The position numbers and the translations under genes were made by a program. This document shows positions 45,241-54,134 of a DNA stretch of 64,000 nucleotides, piece after piece. The stretch lies in NCBI GenBank assembly GCA_036419695.1, contig CP143946.1, forward strand, positions 890,001 through 954,000, read 5' to 3'. Origin of the DNA: [Clostridium] symbiosum (GTDB lineage Bacteria > Bacillota > Clostridia > Lachnospirales > Lachnospiraceae). The notes under the pieces are model-generated. The model made no database searches, was not told where the DNA came from, and worked only from the letters and a program-made list of their open reading frames with translations. Numbering within the stretch: the first letter of the stretch is position 1; every line of letters begins with the position of its first letter.

Positions 45241-45477
45241 TTACTCCATTGGCCCCGGGCTCTCAACCGGGGCCTCTTTATCTTTCATATCAATTTCTTT
45301 AGCAATTAATCGTATCTCTTCACTTATTTCCTCCCAGCTATACTTTGTTCTCTTTTGCGGCAATTTCCCTGTTTTTACAAAATGGATAATGTGGCACTTA
45401 AATCCTGTCACAGCAAGGTCAATAACAGACCAGTAATACAAAATATTATTTTTAATTTGATTCCTATACCTTTTCAT
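45241..45477 (-). CDS. Hypothetical protein
   Basis: 78 residues (MKRYRNQIKNNILYYWSVID...) with GGGGGATGG before the ATG. Unknown. Confidence 0.55.
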   Translation of the reverse strand: MKRYRNQIKNNILYYWSVIDLAVTGFKCHIIHFVKTGKLPQKRTKYSWEEISEEIRLIAKEIDMKDKEAPVESPGPME

Positions 45478-45645
45478 TTTCCATCCCCCTCCCCTTATGA
45501 ATTCATTGTACTACTCTGGCGCAGTGGTAAAGCTGGAAATAAGTGGAAATATATTTAGCTTTGCTAATATAAGCAACATTTTACCATAAGCTTCACATAC
45601 TATAAAGAAAAAGATTGCTTGAATAAGCAAAATGTGAGGTTTGGA

Positions 45646-45888
45646 ATGATAGAAGATACATTTATAAAAAATGATACCGATATACAAATAGGGAGTAATA
45701 TAAAGAAAATTAGAATAGCAAAAGGCATGAGACCGTCGGAACTGGTAAGAGAAGTAAATCTGCTTGGCGTGTCCATGACAATCTTCAGTTTATCAAAAAT
45801 AGAAGCGAATACGCAGCATGTAAAAGCCAGTCAGTTAAGGGCAATTAAAGAAATTTTAGGATGTAGCTATGAAGCATTATTGGAATAA
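45646..45888 (+). CDS. XRE-family helix-turn-helix protein near attR
   Basis: 80 residues with the helix-turn-helix MRPSELVREVNLLGVSMTIF and a second recognition-like helix. ATG 45646 follows GAGGTTTGG. The last gene of the prophage; role unknown. Confidence 0.72.
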   Translation: MIEDTFIKNDTDIQIGSNIKKIRIAKGMRPSELVREVNLLGVSMTIFSLSKIEANTQHVKASQLRAIKEILGCSYEALLE

Positions 45889-46060
45889 CAGAGGCGGTCA
45901 GGAGTGAACCGGTCAATTTGAATTTGACTAACATTTGACTAACAAAGTTACAAAAAGAGACCTTTTGAGCCATCACGAGAATAAAAGTAAAACCCGAAAA
46001 ACCTAATAAAATCAAGCACTCCCACACATGGCCTAAAATCACACTATATAATAAGGAAGC

Positions 46061-46103
46061 CTACGGACCAAGGTGTCGGGAGTTCGAATCTTCTCACGCA
46101 CGT
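46061..46103 (+). repeat. attR: 43-bp core, right end of the prophage
   Basis: Exact copy of 5647-5689. It is the original 3' half of the host tRNA-Arg, displaced 40 kb from its 5' half. Confidence 0.93.
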
Positions 46104-46132
46104 CTAAAAAACTCTTGTGAGACAAGGGTAAC

Positions 46133-46165
46133 AAAAAAGACATTCCATATGGGATGTCTTTTTTT
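46133..46165 (+). terminator. Original tRNA-Arg terminator, displaced by the prophage
   Basis: AAAAAAGACAT and ATGTCTTTTTTT pair around TCCATATGGG. Homologous in stem and position to 5720-5752. The following 46166-46374 stretch shows no supported gene. Confidence 0.78.
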
Positions 46166-46374
46166 GTTACTGCTTTCACACCTGGGGCTGTTTTTACCGA
46201 TAATCCTTAGCTGCCATCGCTCTGTTTAAAGGCTCTACAGCAGGCCAGAGGGCGTCTGAGAGCATGTTTCGGTGAGCTGGAAGACAAAGGGGTATCTTGT
46301 TCTGCTGAATATGGTTCCTGACCGGCAGGAGAGGTGTTCAATGCCTTATTTGCTTTCTCCGGTAAAATTTAAAT

Positions 46375-46800
46375 TTATAAGTCATTTCCATACAGCCACT
46401 GCTGTTCCGCCCGTGCAAAATCATCAACAGCTCCCATATCCCGTAAATAGTCCATATCATTTTGGAGTTCTTTCAACTGGCGCTGGATTTTACGGCGTCT
46501 TGCCTGGATGGCCTTGATGCGCTGCAGGTATTTGGCTGATGGAATTCGTTCCGCATCTTCCGGGATGGTAAGTTCATGTGCGGCTGACTCGATTGACTGG
46601 ACGTTTTCTCCCTGAAAGTCGTTGTTTTCAATGTGTTTCATTGCGTGTTTGTAGGCGGCCAGCTGTCCGCTGTAGGCCAGCCTGGAATTGATTAATATAG
46701 TGTAACTTCCATCTTCATTTTCCACGACCATCTCCTTGCCGCGCTTATGGTGGAAATCAAGTAATACTACATTAACATCCTGTGTCATCGTCGTTTCCAC
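46375..46800 (-). CDS. ImmA-like protein with degenerate HAxxH motif
   Basis: 141 residues. Instead of HExxH it has KHAMKHIENNDF, with His52 and His56 kept and the catalytic Glu replaced by Ala53. The C-terminal 50 residues match the tail of the prophage ImmA, ending LYGNDL. It overlaps the repressor gene. It may bind the repressor or sense a signal without cutting, or use another residue. GTG start at 46800. Confidence 0.7.
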   Translation of the reverse strand: METTMTQDVNVVLLDFHHKRGKEMVVENEDGSYTILINSRLAYSGQLAAYKHAMKHIENNDFQGENVQSIESAAHELTIPEDAERIPSAKYLQRIKAIQARRRKIQRQLKELQNDMDYLRDMGAVDDFARAEQQWLYGNDL

Positions 46801-47158
46801 GTTCCTTTCTTTTCAGTGCAAGGGCCATGCTGTGTAAAGCCATTAAATCTTCGGGATCGGCATCTCTTGCAGCGTCAAACAGCATCTTCAGTTCCCTGTT
46901 CTCAAAAATTTCCTGTGCCGCTTTTGCTGTCTCCTCGTTCAAATAATAGCCGGCCTTCTGCTCATCATCCGTTCCGTTTAGCAGGTGATCAACCGAAACA
47001 CCAAGCAAATCCGCGATCTGCCGGATTTTATCCGTGCTTGGTTTATTTTTATTGAACTTATTAATTGAACTTCTGGCAAAGCCTAATTCCTTTTCCAGCC
47101 GGTTAATCGAATAACCCTTCTCCTTTGCTATATCTCTTATCTGTTCATAAAGTCCCAT
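46772..47158 (-). CDS. XRE-family repressor of the tailocin
   Basis: 128 residues. The helix-turn-helix is YSINRLEKELGFARSSINKF; a linker and acidic helical C terminus follow, with no LexA peptidase. It is divergent from the tailocin operon and flanked by TTGCGCAA operators. Confidence 0.88.
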   Translation of the reverse strand: MGLYEQIRDIAKEKGYSINRLEKELGFARSSINKFNKNKPSTDKIRQIADLLGVSVDHLLNGTDDEQKAGYYLNEETAKAAQEIFENRELKMLFDAARDADPEDLMALHSMALALKRKERGNDDDTGC

Positions 47159-47175
47159 ATCTATACCTCAATATT

Positions 47176-47183
47176 TTGCGCAA
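47176..47183. promoter_or_regulatory. Tailocin operator 1 (TTGCGCAA)
   Basis: Perfect palindrome 8 bp upstream of the -35 box of the rightward promoter. An identical copy lies at 47230. Confidence 0.6.
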
Positions 47184-47190
47184 TTAAGAC

Positions 47191-47218
47191 TTGACATACG
47201 TAAAATCTTGAGTATAAT
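47191..47218 (+). promoter_or_regulatory. Rightward promoter of the tailocin
   Basis: TTGACA (47191-47196) and TATAAT (47213-47218), 16 bp apart, between the two operators. Confidence 0.75.
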
Positions 47219-47229
47219 TAAAGTATAAC

Positions 47230-47237
47230 TTGCGCAA
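47230..47237. promoter_or_regulatory. Tailocin operator 2 (CTTGCGCAAG)
   Basis: Ten-base palindrome just past the -10 box. Partial copies (TTTTGCG) follow at 47240 and 47334. Confidence 0.6.
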
Positions 47238-47369
47238 GATTTTGCGAATATCGTTAACATATTGTAGATTCATTTGTATTTATATAATTGATTTTAGATT
47301 GTTTAACGTAAAAAGTCAATCAAATAATCAAAATTTTGCGTAGTTTATAGAATGCAGGAGGTGGAAAAG

Positions 47370-47531
47370 ATGTGCAGACATTGTTATGCCGGAGCGGAGG
47401 TAATTCGTTTAAGGCGAAGAAACCGCCGGATGGGAAGACAGGTTGAACGGATGAAATCCATGATGGTCTGGACCGCTTACGCCTGGATTATCGCTGCAGG
47501 CGTTTTGCTTCGGGCAGTGGGAGGAATGTGA
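47370..47531 (+). CDS. Small membrane protein, homologue of 10698-10868
   Basis: 53 residues: basic N terminus, then MVWTAYAWIIAAGVFLRAVG, nearly the same helix as the prophage protein at 10698. The ATG follows AGGAGGTGG. Unknown function, conserved at the start of both early operons. Confidence 0.75.
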   Translation: MCRHCYAGAEVIRLRRRNRRMGRQVERMKSMMVWTAYAWIIAAGVLLRAVGGM

Positions 47532-47545
47532 CAGGAGGCGGAATT

Positions 47546-47752
47546 ATGGTAAAGAAAGCTTTGGAATTAAAAGGCGGAGATGTAATCCGTTTTGAATATG
47601 CCAGTTATGGAAACTGGCTCACCTGTAATGTTATTGCCATGGAAAAGAAAGGAGCTTCCATTTATGTCAAGGGAAGTCGCATGGGAAAAGCATATGATTT
47701 CGTTTTTTCTCAAAGGGAAGAAGTACAGGTTCTGGGACGCGGCACCGCCTGA
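47546..47752 (+). CDS. Small hypothetical protein
   Basis: 68 residues, beta-rich (GDVIRFEYASYGNWLTCNVI). The ATG at 47546 follows AGGAGG. Unknown. From 47753 to 48060 I see only a 29-codon frame at 47797 without a ribosome site and a GCCTGT/ACAGGC hairpin near 47979. Confidence 0.6.
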   Translation: MVKKALELKGGDVIRFEYASYGNWLTCNVIAMEKKGASIYVKGSRMGKAYDFVFSQREEVQVLGRGTA

Positions 47753-48060
47753 GGATATAAAAGGGGGGAGCCGGCCAGGATTTCTCCCGCCGGCATGAGT
47801 ATGAAAAAGCTTATGTTACAGGTTGCTGTCCTGTTAGATATTACTATACAGGTTATTTGTGATGAAAGTTTGACCGGGAGATAAAGGATTTCTAAAAAGG
47901 ATAAAAAATTTCTTATGGAAATTATTGTACATTGACAATTGAATATTTTACCGGCCGGCAACGGAAAAATTTATAAAGCCTGTTTTTGCACAGGCTGTGT
48001 GCCGTTTTGAAAGACGGGACAAAATTATGGACGGAGATAAGTTTAAGGGAGGCGAAGCGA

Positions 48061-48456
48061 TTGGACAGAATATGCAAAAGGAACCTGAAACTGAGTGACT
48101 ACAATATATCTCAGGCCAAGTATAATGAGTTAAAATATTTTTGCATGCAGTATGATGAAAAACGCAGGGAATTACATAACGGCTTTGGGCTCAGAGCAGT
48201 TGTCTATGACGGAATGCCGAAAGGTAATTCACCGGGAAACCCGACGGAGCGGATTGCAATCCGAAGAACGATGCTGCAAAGCGATTTGGAACTAATTGAG
48301 CAGACGGCTATGGAGGCGGATAAAAGCATCTATAAATGGCTGATGAAAAATATAACGGACGGCATTCCTTATGAATGCCTGGATGTGCCGAAGGCAAGAA
48401 AACAGTTTTATGAGTCACGCAGGTATTTTTTTTACCTGCTGGCACAAAAAAGATAA
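48061..48456 (+). CDS. Sigma-like/ArpU-type activator of the tailocin
   Basis: 131 residues. The N terminus DRICKRNLKLSDYNISQAKY and helical C terminus match small phage late-gene regulators of Clostridia. TTG 48061 has GGGAGG at 9 nt. It is the last regulator before the tail genes. Confidence 0.68.
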   Translation: MDRICKRNLKLSDYNISQAKYNELKYFCMQYDEKRRELHNGFGLRAVVYDGMPKGNSPGNPTERIAIRRTMLQSDLELIEQTAMEADKSIYKWLMKNITDGIPYECLDVPKARKQFYESRRYFFYLLAQKR

Positions 48457-48556
48457 AAGTGGATAACTGAGAGGGGGTACTTCCATGATAATATAGTATC
48501 ATGCAATAAGCGGACAGGAAATCTGCCTGTTGTATATGTATCCTTCCTTTTTGAAG

Positions 48557-48587
48557 CGGCTGCCGGAGTGAAATAATCCGGCGGCCG
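48557..48587 (+). terminator. Terminator-like hairpin before the tail module
   Basis: CGGCTGCCGGA pairs with TCCGGCGGCCG, then TTTCGGTTT. It could be the point where the late regulator acts. A smaller CATGATA/TATCATG dyad lies at 48484-48503. Confidence 0.55.
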
Positions 48588-48733
48588 TTTCGGTTTCATG
48601 ACGGTTCTGTGCGCGGGCGTATTTGAGGAATTTCTTTTCAGGGACAGGTGCGGTGGAAAGGAGTGAGATGCAGGTAAGGGCAGATGTTAAGTTCGGGATT
48701 GTAAATTTCAGGCTTGACCAAAGGAGGTGGATC

Positions 48734-49153
48734 ATGCTCAATGACATTTTGAATGCGGTTACCGTGCGGTTGAATGAACTGTTCGGGGAAAACTATACAA
48801 TTTACACAGATAAAGCAGGACAGGAATTTCAGAAACCCTGTTTTTTTGTACGGATTTCGGAAACATCGGAACGGCCGACGATAGGCCGGCGATATTTCCG
48901 CAGGACAGGAATCGCGATTCAGTATTTTCCGATTGAAAAATCCAGCCGCGAAGAAAATCAGGTATTGGATATTTTAATGGAAGGCATGGAGAGTGTTGCT
49001 TTGGAAAATGGGCGGCAGTTGTCTGGAACGAATCGGAAAAGCGGAGCAGAAGAAGGAATTTTAACCTTCTATGTCAATTATGATCAATTCATTGTGAAGG
49101 AAAAAGAAGAAGCGCCGATGGAGGAGTTGGAGATGAAAGGAGGAATTGTGTGA
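48734..49153 (+). CDS. Phage tail terminator family protein
   Basis: 139 residues (LNDILNAVTVRLNELFGENY...), the DUF6838-like tail terminator found before sheath genes. ATG 48734 follows AAGGAGGTGG. The frame is open from ATG 48668, behind AAAGGAG, and its 22 extra residues may be a relic of a lost head-tail gene. Confidence 0.75.
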   Translation: MLNDILNAVTVRLNELFGENYTIYTDKAGQEFQKPCFFVRISETSERPTIGRRYFRRTGIAIQYFPIEKSSREENQVLDILMEGMESVALENGRQLSGTNRKSGAEEGILTFYVNYDQFIVKEKEEAPMEELEMKGGIV

Positions 49154-49344
49154 GAGCAGGTAAGAGTAAGGAGACTGCCGTGGAATCTGAACAGGCGGTA
49201 TTTACCAAAAAACAGCTTTTAGCATCATCCAGATATAAAGGAAAGGGTGATTTGCTGGAGGCTCTTCTGGAAGACGAAAAAAAGTACAGTTTCCAGGAAG
49301 CAGACGAAACAATTGATGATTATATGAAAGGAAAGGTGAATTAA
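49150..49344 (+). CDS. Small protein before the sheath (XkdJ-like position)
   Basis: 64 residues with FTKKQLLASSRYKGKGDLLE and an acidic C terminus; small proteins with this segment precede sheath genes in PBSX-like clusters. GTG overlaps the previous stop. Confidence 0.7.
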   Translation: MRAGKSKETAVESEQAVFTKKQLLASSRYKGKGDLLEALLEDEKKYSFQEADETIDDYMKGKVN

Positions 49345-50643
49345 ATGTTAGGAGGCGGAAGTTTTGCATCCCAGAACCAGACACTTCCGGGAGCTTATAT
49401 TAATTTTATAAGCGCGGCCCGGGCTAATGCAGTTTTATCGGAGAGAGGCATCGTGACCGTTCCCATGATTCTTGACTGGGGTCCGGAAAAAACGGTATTT
49501 GAAGTAACGAACGGAGAGTTTCAGACGAATGGGCAGAAGTTATTCGGCTATTCCTTTGATGCGCCTCAGATGCTCAATCTGCGGGAACTGTTTGTCAACG
49601 CAACGAAAGGGATTTTCTATCGTCTGAACAGCGGCGCTAAAGCGGCCAATGACTTTGCGACAGCCAAATACAGCGGGATAAGAGGAAATGATATAAGGAT
49701 TGTAATCGCCGTTAATGTGGAGGATGAACAGAAGTACGATGTAACGACTATGCTCGATGGAAGCGAAGTGGATCATCAGACGGTAAGCAAGGCAGCCGAT
49801 CTTGCGGGAAATGACTATGTTGATTTTAAATCGGATGCCGCTCTTGCAGCGACAGCGGGAACTCCCCTTACAGGAGGAACAAACGGAGAGGTTCCGACGG
49901 GCTCCGATCATTCAGCCTATCTGGCGGCGATCGAACCGTACACAGTGCATATTTTATGCTGCCCCGTGACCGATGAGCCCACGAAAAATCTCTATACGGC
50001 GTTTACAAAGCGAATGCGCGAGAATGCAGGAGTAAAATTCCAGACGGTTGTATTCCAGAAAAGCGATGCGGACTACGAAGGCGTCATTTCAGTTGAAAAC
50101 ACGGCGAAAGAGCTGGAGCAGGGACTGGTATACTGGACGGCAGGAGCCGAGGCTGCATGCGCGGTAAATAAGACCAATGAAAACAGGGTGTATAACGGAG
50201 AATATACGGTTAATACGTCATATACACAGGCCCAGCTTGCGGACGGAATCAAATCCGGAAAATTCATGTTCCATAAAGCAGGGGACCAGGTGCGCGTCCT
50301 GATGGATATCAATACGCTGACCTCGGCCACTGCCGAAAAGAATGAGGAATTTGCCAGCAACCAGACAATCAGGGTGCTGGACCAGATAGGAAATGATATT
50401 GCATCCATGTTCAATACCAAATATCTGGGAACGATTCCGAATGACGATGCAGGGCGTATCAGCCTTTGGAATGATATCGTGACATATAATCAGAAACTGG
50501 CGAAAATCAGAGCGATTGAAGAGATTAATGCAGAGAAGATTACGGTGGAAAAAGGGGACAGCAAACGGGCTGTCGTCGTGACCAATCCGGTCACACCGGT
50601 TAACTGCATGAGCCAGTTGTACATGACTGTGGTAATTGATTAA
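49345..50643 (+). CDS. xkdK: Tail sheath protein
   Basis: 432 residues. It starts GSFASQNQTLPGAYINFIS and ends with the C-terminal sheath domain (NPVTPVNCMSQLYMTVVID). PBSX XkdK type. It contracts to drive the tube through the target envelope. Confidence 0.93.
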   Translation: MLGGGSFASQNQTLPGAYINFISAARANAVLSERGIVTVPMILDWGPEKTVFEVTNGEFQTNGQKLFGYSFDAPQMLNLRELFVNATKGIFYRLNSGAKAANDFATAKYSGIRGNDIRIVIAVNVEDEQKYDVTTMLDGSEVDHQTVSKAADLAGNDYVDFKSDAALAATAGTPLTGGTNGEVPTGSDHSAYLAAIEPYTVHILCCPVTDEPTKNLYTAFTKRMRENAGVKFQTVVFQKSDADYEGVISVENTAKELEQGLVYWTAGAEAACAVNKTNENRVYNGEYTVNTSYTQAQLADGIKSGKFMFHKAGDQVRVLMDINTLTSATAEKNEEFASNQTIRVLDQIGNDIASMFNTKYLGTIPNDDAGRISLWNDIVTYNQKLAKIRAIEEINAEKITVEKGDSKRAVVVTNPVTPVNCMSQLYMTVVID

Positions 50644-50659
50644 GAAGGGAGTAAATTTT

Positions 50660-51127
50660 ATGCAGACTATGAATGCGTGGGATGCGGTCAGTGCATCCAA
50701 GGCGGAGTGTTTTGTGACGATTGAAGGAAACCGTTACAACTTTATGCAGGCCATCAATCTGGAGGCCAAAATCGAGAAGACAAAGACAGAGGTGCCGATT
50801 CTCGGCAGGTCAATGAAAGGAAACAAGACGGTAGGACTTAAAGGCACCGGTTCGGCCACCTTCCATTTTAACACCAGTATCTTCCGAAAAATTCTGTATG
50901 ATTTCCAGAAGAGCGGTAAAGACATCTATTTTGATATTCAGGTCACGAATGAGGATCCGGCTTCCAATGTCGGAAGGCAGACGGTGATTCTGAAAGACTG
51001 CAACCTGGACGGAGGAACAATTGCCAAATTTGATGCGGATGCGGAATATCTGGAAGACGAATTTGACTTTACCTTTGAAAGCTGGGAAATGCCGGAGACA
51101 TTCGGCAGTCTTGAAGGAATGATATAA
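50660..51127 (+). CDS. xkdM: Tail tube protein
   Basis: 155 residues (QTMNAWDAVSASKAECFVTI, RSMKGNKTVGLKGTGSATFH) typical of XkdM. The ATG at 50660 overlaps nothing and follows AAGGGAG. Confidence 0.92.
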   Translation: MQTMNAWDAVSASKAECFVTIEGNRYNFMQAINLEAKIEKTKTEVPILGRSMKGNKTVGLKGTGSATFHFNTSIFRKILYDFQKSGKDIYFDIQVTNEDPASNVGRQTVILKDCNLDGGTIAKFDADAEYLEDEFDFTFESWEMPETFGSLEGMI

Positions 51128-51148
51128 AGAAAGAGAGGATAAGGAATA

Positions 51149-51577
51149 ATGAGTAATTTAAGTTGTTTTCTGTCACAGAATGCAGTGCCAGTGGAAAATA
51201 AAAAGTTTGTGGTTTCAAAGAGGTTTATTGGGGCGGATAAGAAACCGGTGGAATGGGAGATTTGTCCGATTTCGTCCTCCGAGGATGAACTGCTCAGAAA
51301 AGAATGCACAAAGCGGGTTCCGGTTCCGGGAAAAAGAGGGCAGTATACACAGGAAACAGACTATAATCTTTATCTCGGAAAACTTGCATCACGATCTACG
51401 GTTTTTCCGAATCTGAATGATAAAGAACTGCAGGATTCTTATCATGCTATGGGGGCGGACGCCCTGTTAAAGACGATGCTTACGGCGGGCGAATATGCCG
51501 GCTATCTGGAGAAGATCCAGCAGGTAAACGGATTTGATGTGCCGATGGACGACATCGTTGAAGAAGCAAAAAACTGA
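51149..51577 (+). CDS. xkdN: Tail assembly chaperone, zero frame (XkdN-like)
   Basis: 142 residues, acidic C terminus. The gene ends GCA AAA AAC TGA, so the stop follows a perfect A-AAA-AAC slippery heptamer. The zero-frame product is the gpG-like short chaperone. Confidence 0.88.
   Translation: MSNLSCFLSQNAVPVENKKFVVSKRFIGADKKPVEWEICPISSSEDELLRKECTKRVPVPGKRGQYTQETDYNLYLGKLASRSTVFPNLNDKELQDSYHAMGADALLKTMLTAGEYAGYLEKIQQVNGFDVPMDDIVEEAKN
51568..51574 (+). promoter_or_regulatory. Programmed -1 ribosomal frameshift site (A AAA AAC)
   Basis: The heptamer is in the correct phase with the zero frame and is directly followed by TGA. Slippage by -1 enters a 61-codon open frame. Confidence 0.85.
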
Positions 51578-51759
51578 TAGAGGGAGACGATACCGAGGCC
51601 AATATCGCCTATTATTGTCTCCATAAACTGCATAAATGGCCTCATGAGTTTCTGGAATTAGAACGATATGAAAAGGCCTTCGTAATAGCAGCCGTTGAAC
51701 TGAAGCTGGAAAATGATAAAAAGGAAGCAAAGAAGGCGAAAGCTATGAGGAGGAGATAG
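51574..51759 (+). CDS. Tail assembly chaperone, -1 frame extension (gpT-like)
   Basis: 61 residues reachable only by -1 frameshift. They contain ANIAYYCLHKLHKWPHEFLE and a basic C terminus, the conserved second chaperone domain in PBSX-like tails. It has no start codon near its beginning. The fusion would bind the tape measure protein. Confidence 0.82.
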   Translation: MIEGDDTEANIAYYCLHKLHKWPHEFLELERYEKAFVIAAVELKLENDKKEAKKAKAMRRR

Positions 51760-51929
51760 ATTATTGTTTTAATAAGTTGGACAGCCCCCGGGATGATTGG
51801 CCTATTTAGACGGAGCAATCATAAGATCTGCCGATGCTTCTGCCAACTTTCGTTTAAATGCATGAAAACGGTTGATACCCATGAGTTCGGTAATAAACAG
51901 CAGTGATACAGGAAATATAATTGGAACGT

Positions 51930-51955
51930 CTCTTCCCGGGGACGTTCCATCTCAT
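51930..51955. other. Hairpin between chaperone and tape measure
   Basis: GGAACGTC and GACGTTCC pair around a Cys-coding-free loop of about 9 nt, with no T run. It may be an RNA processing or stability element. No gene is supported from 51760 to 51995. Confidence 0.45.
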
Positions 51956-51995
51956 AAGTAACATTAAAAATTTAAAGGAAAGGAGGAATAGCAAA

Positions 51996-54134
51996 TTGGC
52001 AACAGTTCAAGCATCAATACAACAGTATACGGGGATGTCTGCAACTTTAAATACAATTAACGGGGATATGCGCGCAGTGATTAGTTCGTTCAGGGCAATG
52101 CAGATTGCCTCATCCGGCGGTTTGAACATAATGGCTATCCAGGCGGGAAGAGCCGAACTTGTAAGCACAGGAACAGAAGTAAAAAGAATCGGCCAGTCGG
52201 TTGATTCGGCTTCAAAAAAGATGGACACCTTTGACGATAAAATCAGCCAGGGGAAGAATGAAACGGTTTTACTTGGGGCAAAGCTCAAGGATATGCTGAA
52301 ACACTTTGACAGTAAAAAGGCAATTAAGATGGGCGTTGATTTTGTCACCGACGCATTATCCCTGCAGAGCGTCCAGCAGCAGGCGGAAACAAAACTTGGA
52401 ACAGTAATGCAGCAGCGCATGGGCGCGTCGCCGGAGGATATCCAGTCAATAAAAAACTTGGCCTCCGCACAGCAGCAGCTTGGTGTAATCGGAGATGAAG
52501 TGCAGCTTTCCGGTGCACAGCAGTTAGCGACATACCTGGGATCCACGGATGCTCTGGGCACCCTGCTCCCCGCGATGAATAACCTGGCGGTGAGTCAAAA
52601 CGGAGTCGGCGTCAGCAGCAAGGACATGATCGGTATCGGAAGTAAAATGGGGCAGGCCATGCAGGGACAGACGAGTGTCTTAACTGAAATGAGTCTCGGA
52701 TTTACGGAGGCCCAGGCTCAGATGTTACAGTGTGGCAATGAGCAGGAGCGTGCCGCCACGCTGGCACAGATTATTACGGATAATATAGGAAACATGAATG
52801 CCGTCATGGCAGGAACACCTCAGGGACAGATTCAACAAATGAAAAACGCATGGGGAGAGATAAAAGAAATGGTCGGCGCCCAGGTATTTCCGGCGGTGCA
52901 GGGATTTTTTGATGTACTTAAATCTCATCTGCCCCAGGCACAGAGCCTGTTCATGGGGCTTGCCGGAGGGATTAATGTCATTATAGCGGTGATAAGTCTG
53001 CTGGCCGATGGACTGGGAGCTGTGGTTGAGTTCTTCCAGAGCGGCTGGAGCATATTCGAACCGATTATATGGGGTATTGTGGCGGCCCTGGGAGTATATC
53101 TGCTGGTCACAGAAGGTGTGAAACTGGCACAGATGGCGGGAGCCGCCATTATGACGGCGTATCATGCGGCACAGACATTCCTATCGATTGGATTTGGCGT
53201 TTTGACAGGTGGTACTACAGCAGCCGGTGCAGCAGTAGCAACGTTTAATTCCGCTCTGCTTGCCAGTCCGATAACGTGGATTATTATGGGGATTATTGCA
53301 CTGGTTGCAATATTGTTTGCAGGGGTGGCGGCATTTAATCACTTTACAGGAGCATCCGTCAGTGCGGCGGGAATTATCGCCGCGGTATTTGGAGTGTTGG
53401 GAGCTCTTATTTATAATACATTTATTGTGCCTCTTTGGAATAATATTGCAGCATTTATCAATTTTTTCTATAACGTATGGAATGAGCCGATCGCGTCTAT
53501 AAAACTTTTGTTTTATGATCTGGCTTTAACTGTAATCGGATATGTAGCAAACATGGCACATGCGATAGAAGATGTTATTAATAATATTCCCGGGATTGAA
53601 ATAGATATTGCCGCTGGACTGGATAATTTTAAGAGCCAGATTGAATCAGCTGCAAAAGACGTAAAAAGCAAATCGGAATGGAAAGAGGTTGTAGAGAGGA
53701 AGAATTTCCTTGATTATGGGGAAGTTTCCAATAGTGCATATGATAAGGGAGCGCAGTTTAAGTTACCTGGTATGGGCCTGTTAGACAGCAGTTTCGATTC
53801 CACATTTGATCCCGGTGTCCAGCCATCTTTTGGAGGTGACGTCGGGAACCGTTATAATTCGGATATGAGTGATATTTCGAATAATACGGGAAATACCGCC
53901 GCCAGCACCGCTGCAATGGCAAATACGGTGGATGTGATGGATGAAGACCTGAAATATATGCGGGATGCCGCCGAACAAGAGATTATCAACCGTTTTACAC
54001 TGGCAGAGCTAAAGCTGGATATTAATAATAACAATACGCTGACCAAGAAGGCAGACTTTGGTGATCTGGCATTTTATATGGAAACCCTTACCGGTAGTTT
54101 TCTGTCATCATACGCGGAAGGAGATCACATTTAA
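51996..54134 (+). CDS. xkdO: Tape measure protein of the tailocin
   Basis: 712 residues from TTG 51996 behind GGAGGAATAG. The N-terminal third is helical with a TMP core (about 100-330); the middle has several hydrophobic helices (about 325-530); the C terminus is polar. The length implies a tail of about 107 nm by the 1.5 angstrom rule. Confidence 0.88.
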   Translation: MATVQASIQQYTGMSATLNTINGDMRAVISSFRAMQIASSGGLNIMAIQAGRAELVSTGTEVKRIGQSVDSASKKMDTFDDKISQGKNETVLLGAKLKDMLKHFDSKKAIKMGVDFVTDALSLQSVQQQAETKLGTVMQQRMGASPEDIQSIKNLASAQQQLGVIGDEVQLSGAQQLATYLGSTDALGTLLPAMNNLAVSQNGVGVSSKDMIGIGSKMGQAMQGQTSVLTEMSLGFTEAQAQMLQCGNEQERAATLAQIITDNIGNMNAVMAGTPQGQIQQMKNAWGEIKEMVGAQVFPAVQGFFDVLKSHLPQAQSLFMGLAGGINVIIAVISLLADGLGAVVEFFQSGWSIFEPIIWGIVAALGVYLLVTEGVKLAQMAGAAIMTAYHAAQTFLSIGFGVLTGGTTAAGAAVATFNSALLASPITWIIMGIIALVAILFAGVAAFNHFTGASVSAAGIIAAVFGVLGALIYNTFIVPLWNNIAAFINFFYNVWNEPIASIKLLFYDLALTVIGYVANMAHAIEDVINNIPGIEIDIAAGLDNFKSQIESAAKDVKSKSEWKEVVERKNFLDYGEVSNSAYDKGAQFKLPGMGLLDSSFDSTFDPGVQPSFGGDVGNRYNSDMSDISNNTGNTAASTAAMANTVDVMDEDLKYMRDAAEQEIINRFTLAELKLDINNNNTLTKKADFGDLAFYMETLTGSFLSSYAEGDHI

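Larger units (their letters stand above)
5647..46103. mobile_element. Integrated siphovirus prophage (about 40.5 kb)
   Basis: The element is bounded by the 43-bp att repeats. It carries, in order, integrase, lysogeny genes, a divergent repressor switch, replication genes, terminase, head, neck, tail with a 1071-residue tape measure, fibres, holin, endolysin and accessory genes. A tail tube, a tape measure and no sheath indicate a long non-contractile tail. All structural genes look intact, so the prophage may be inducible. Confidence 0.93.
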
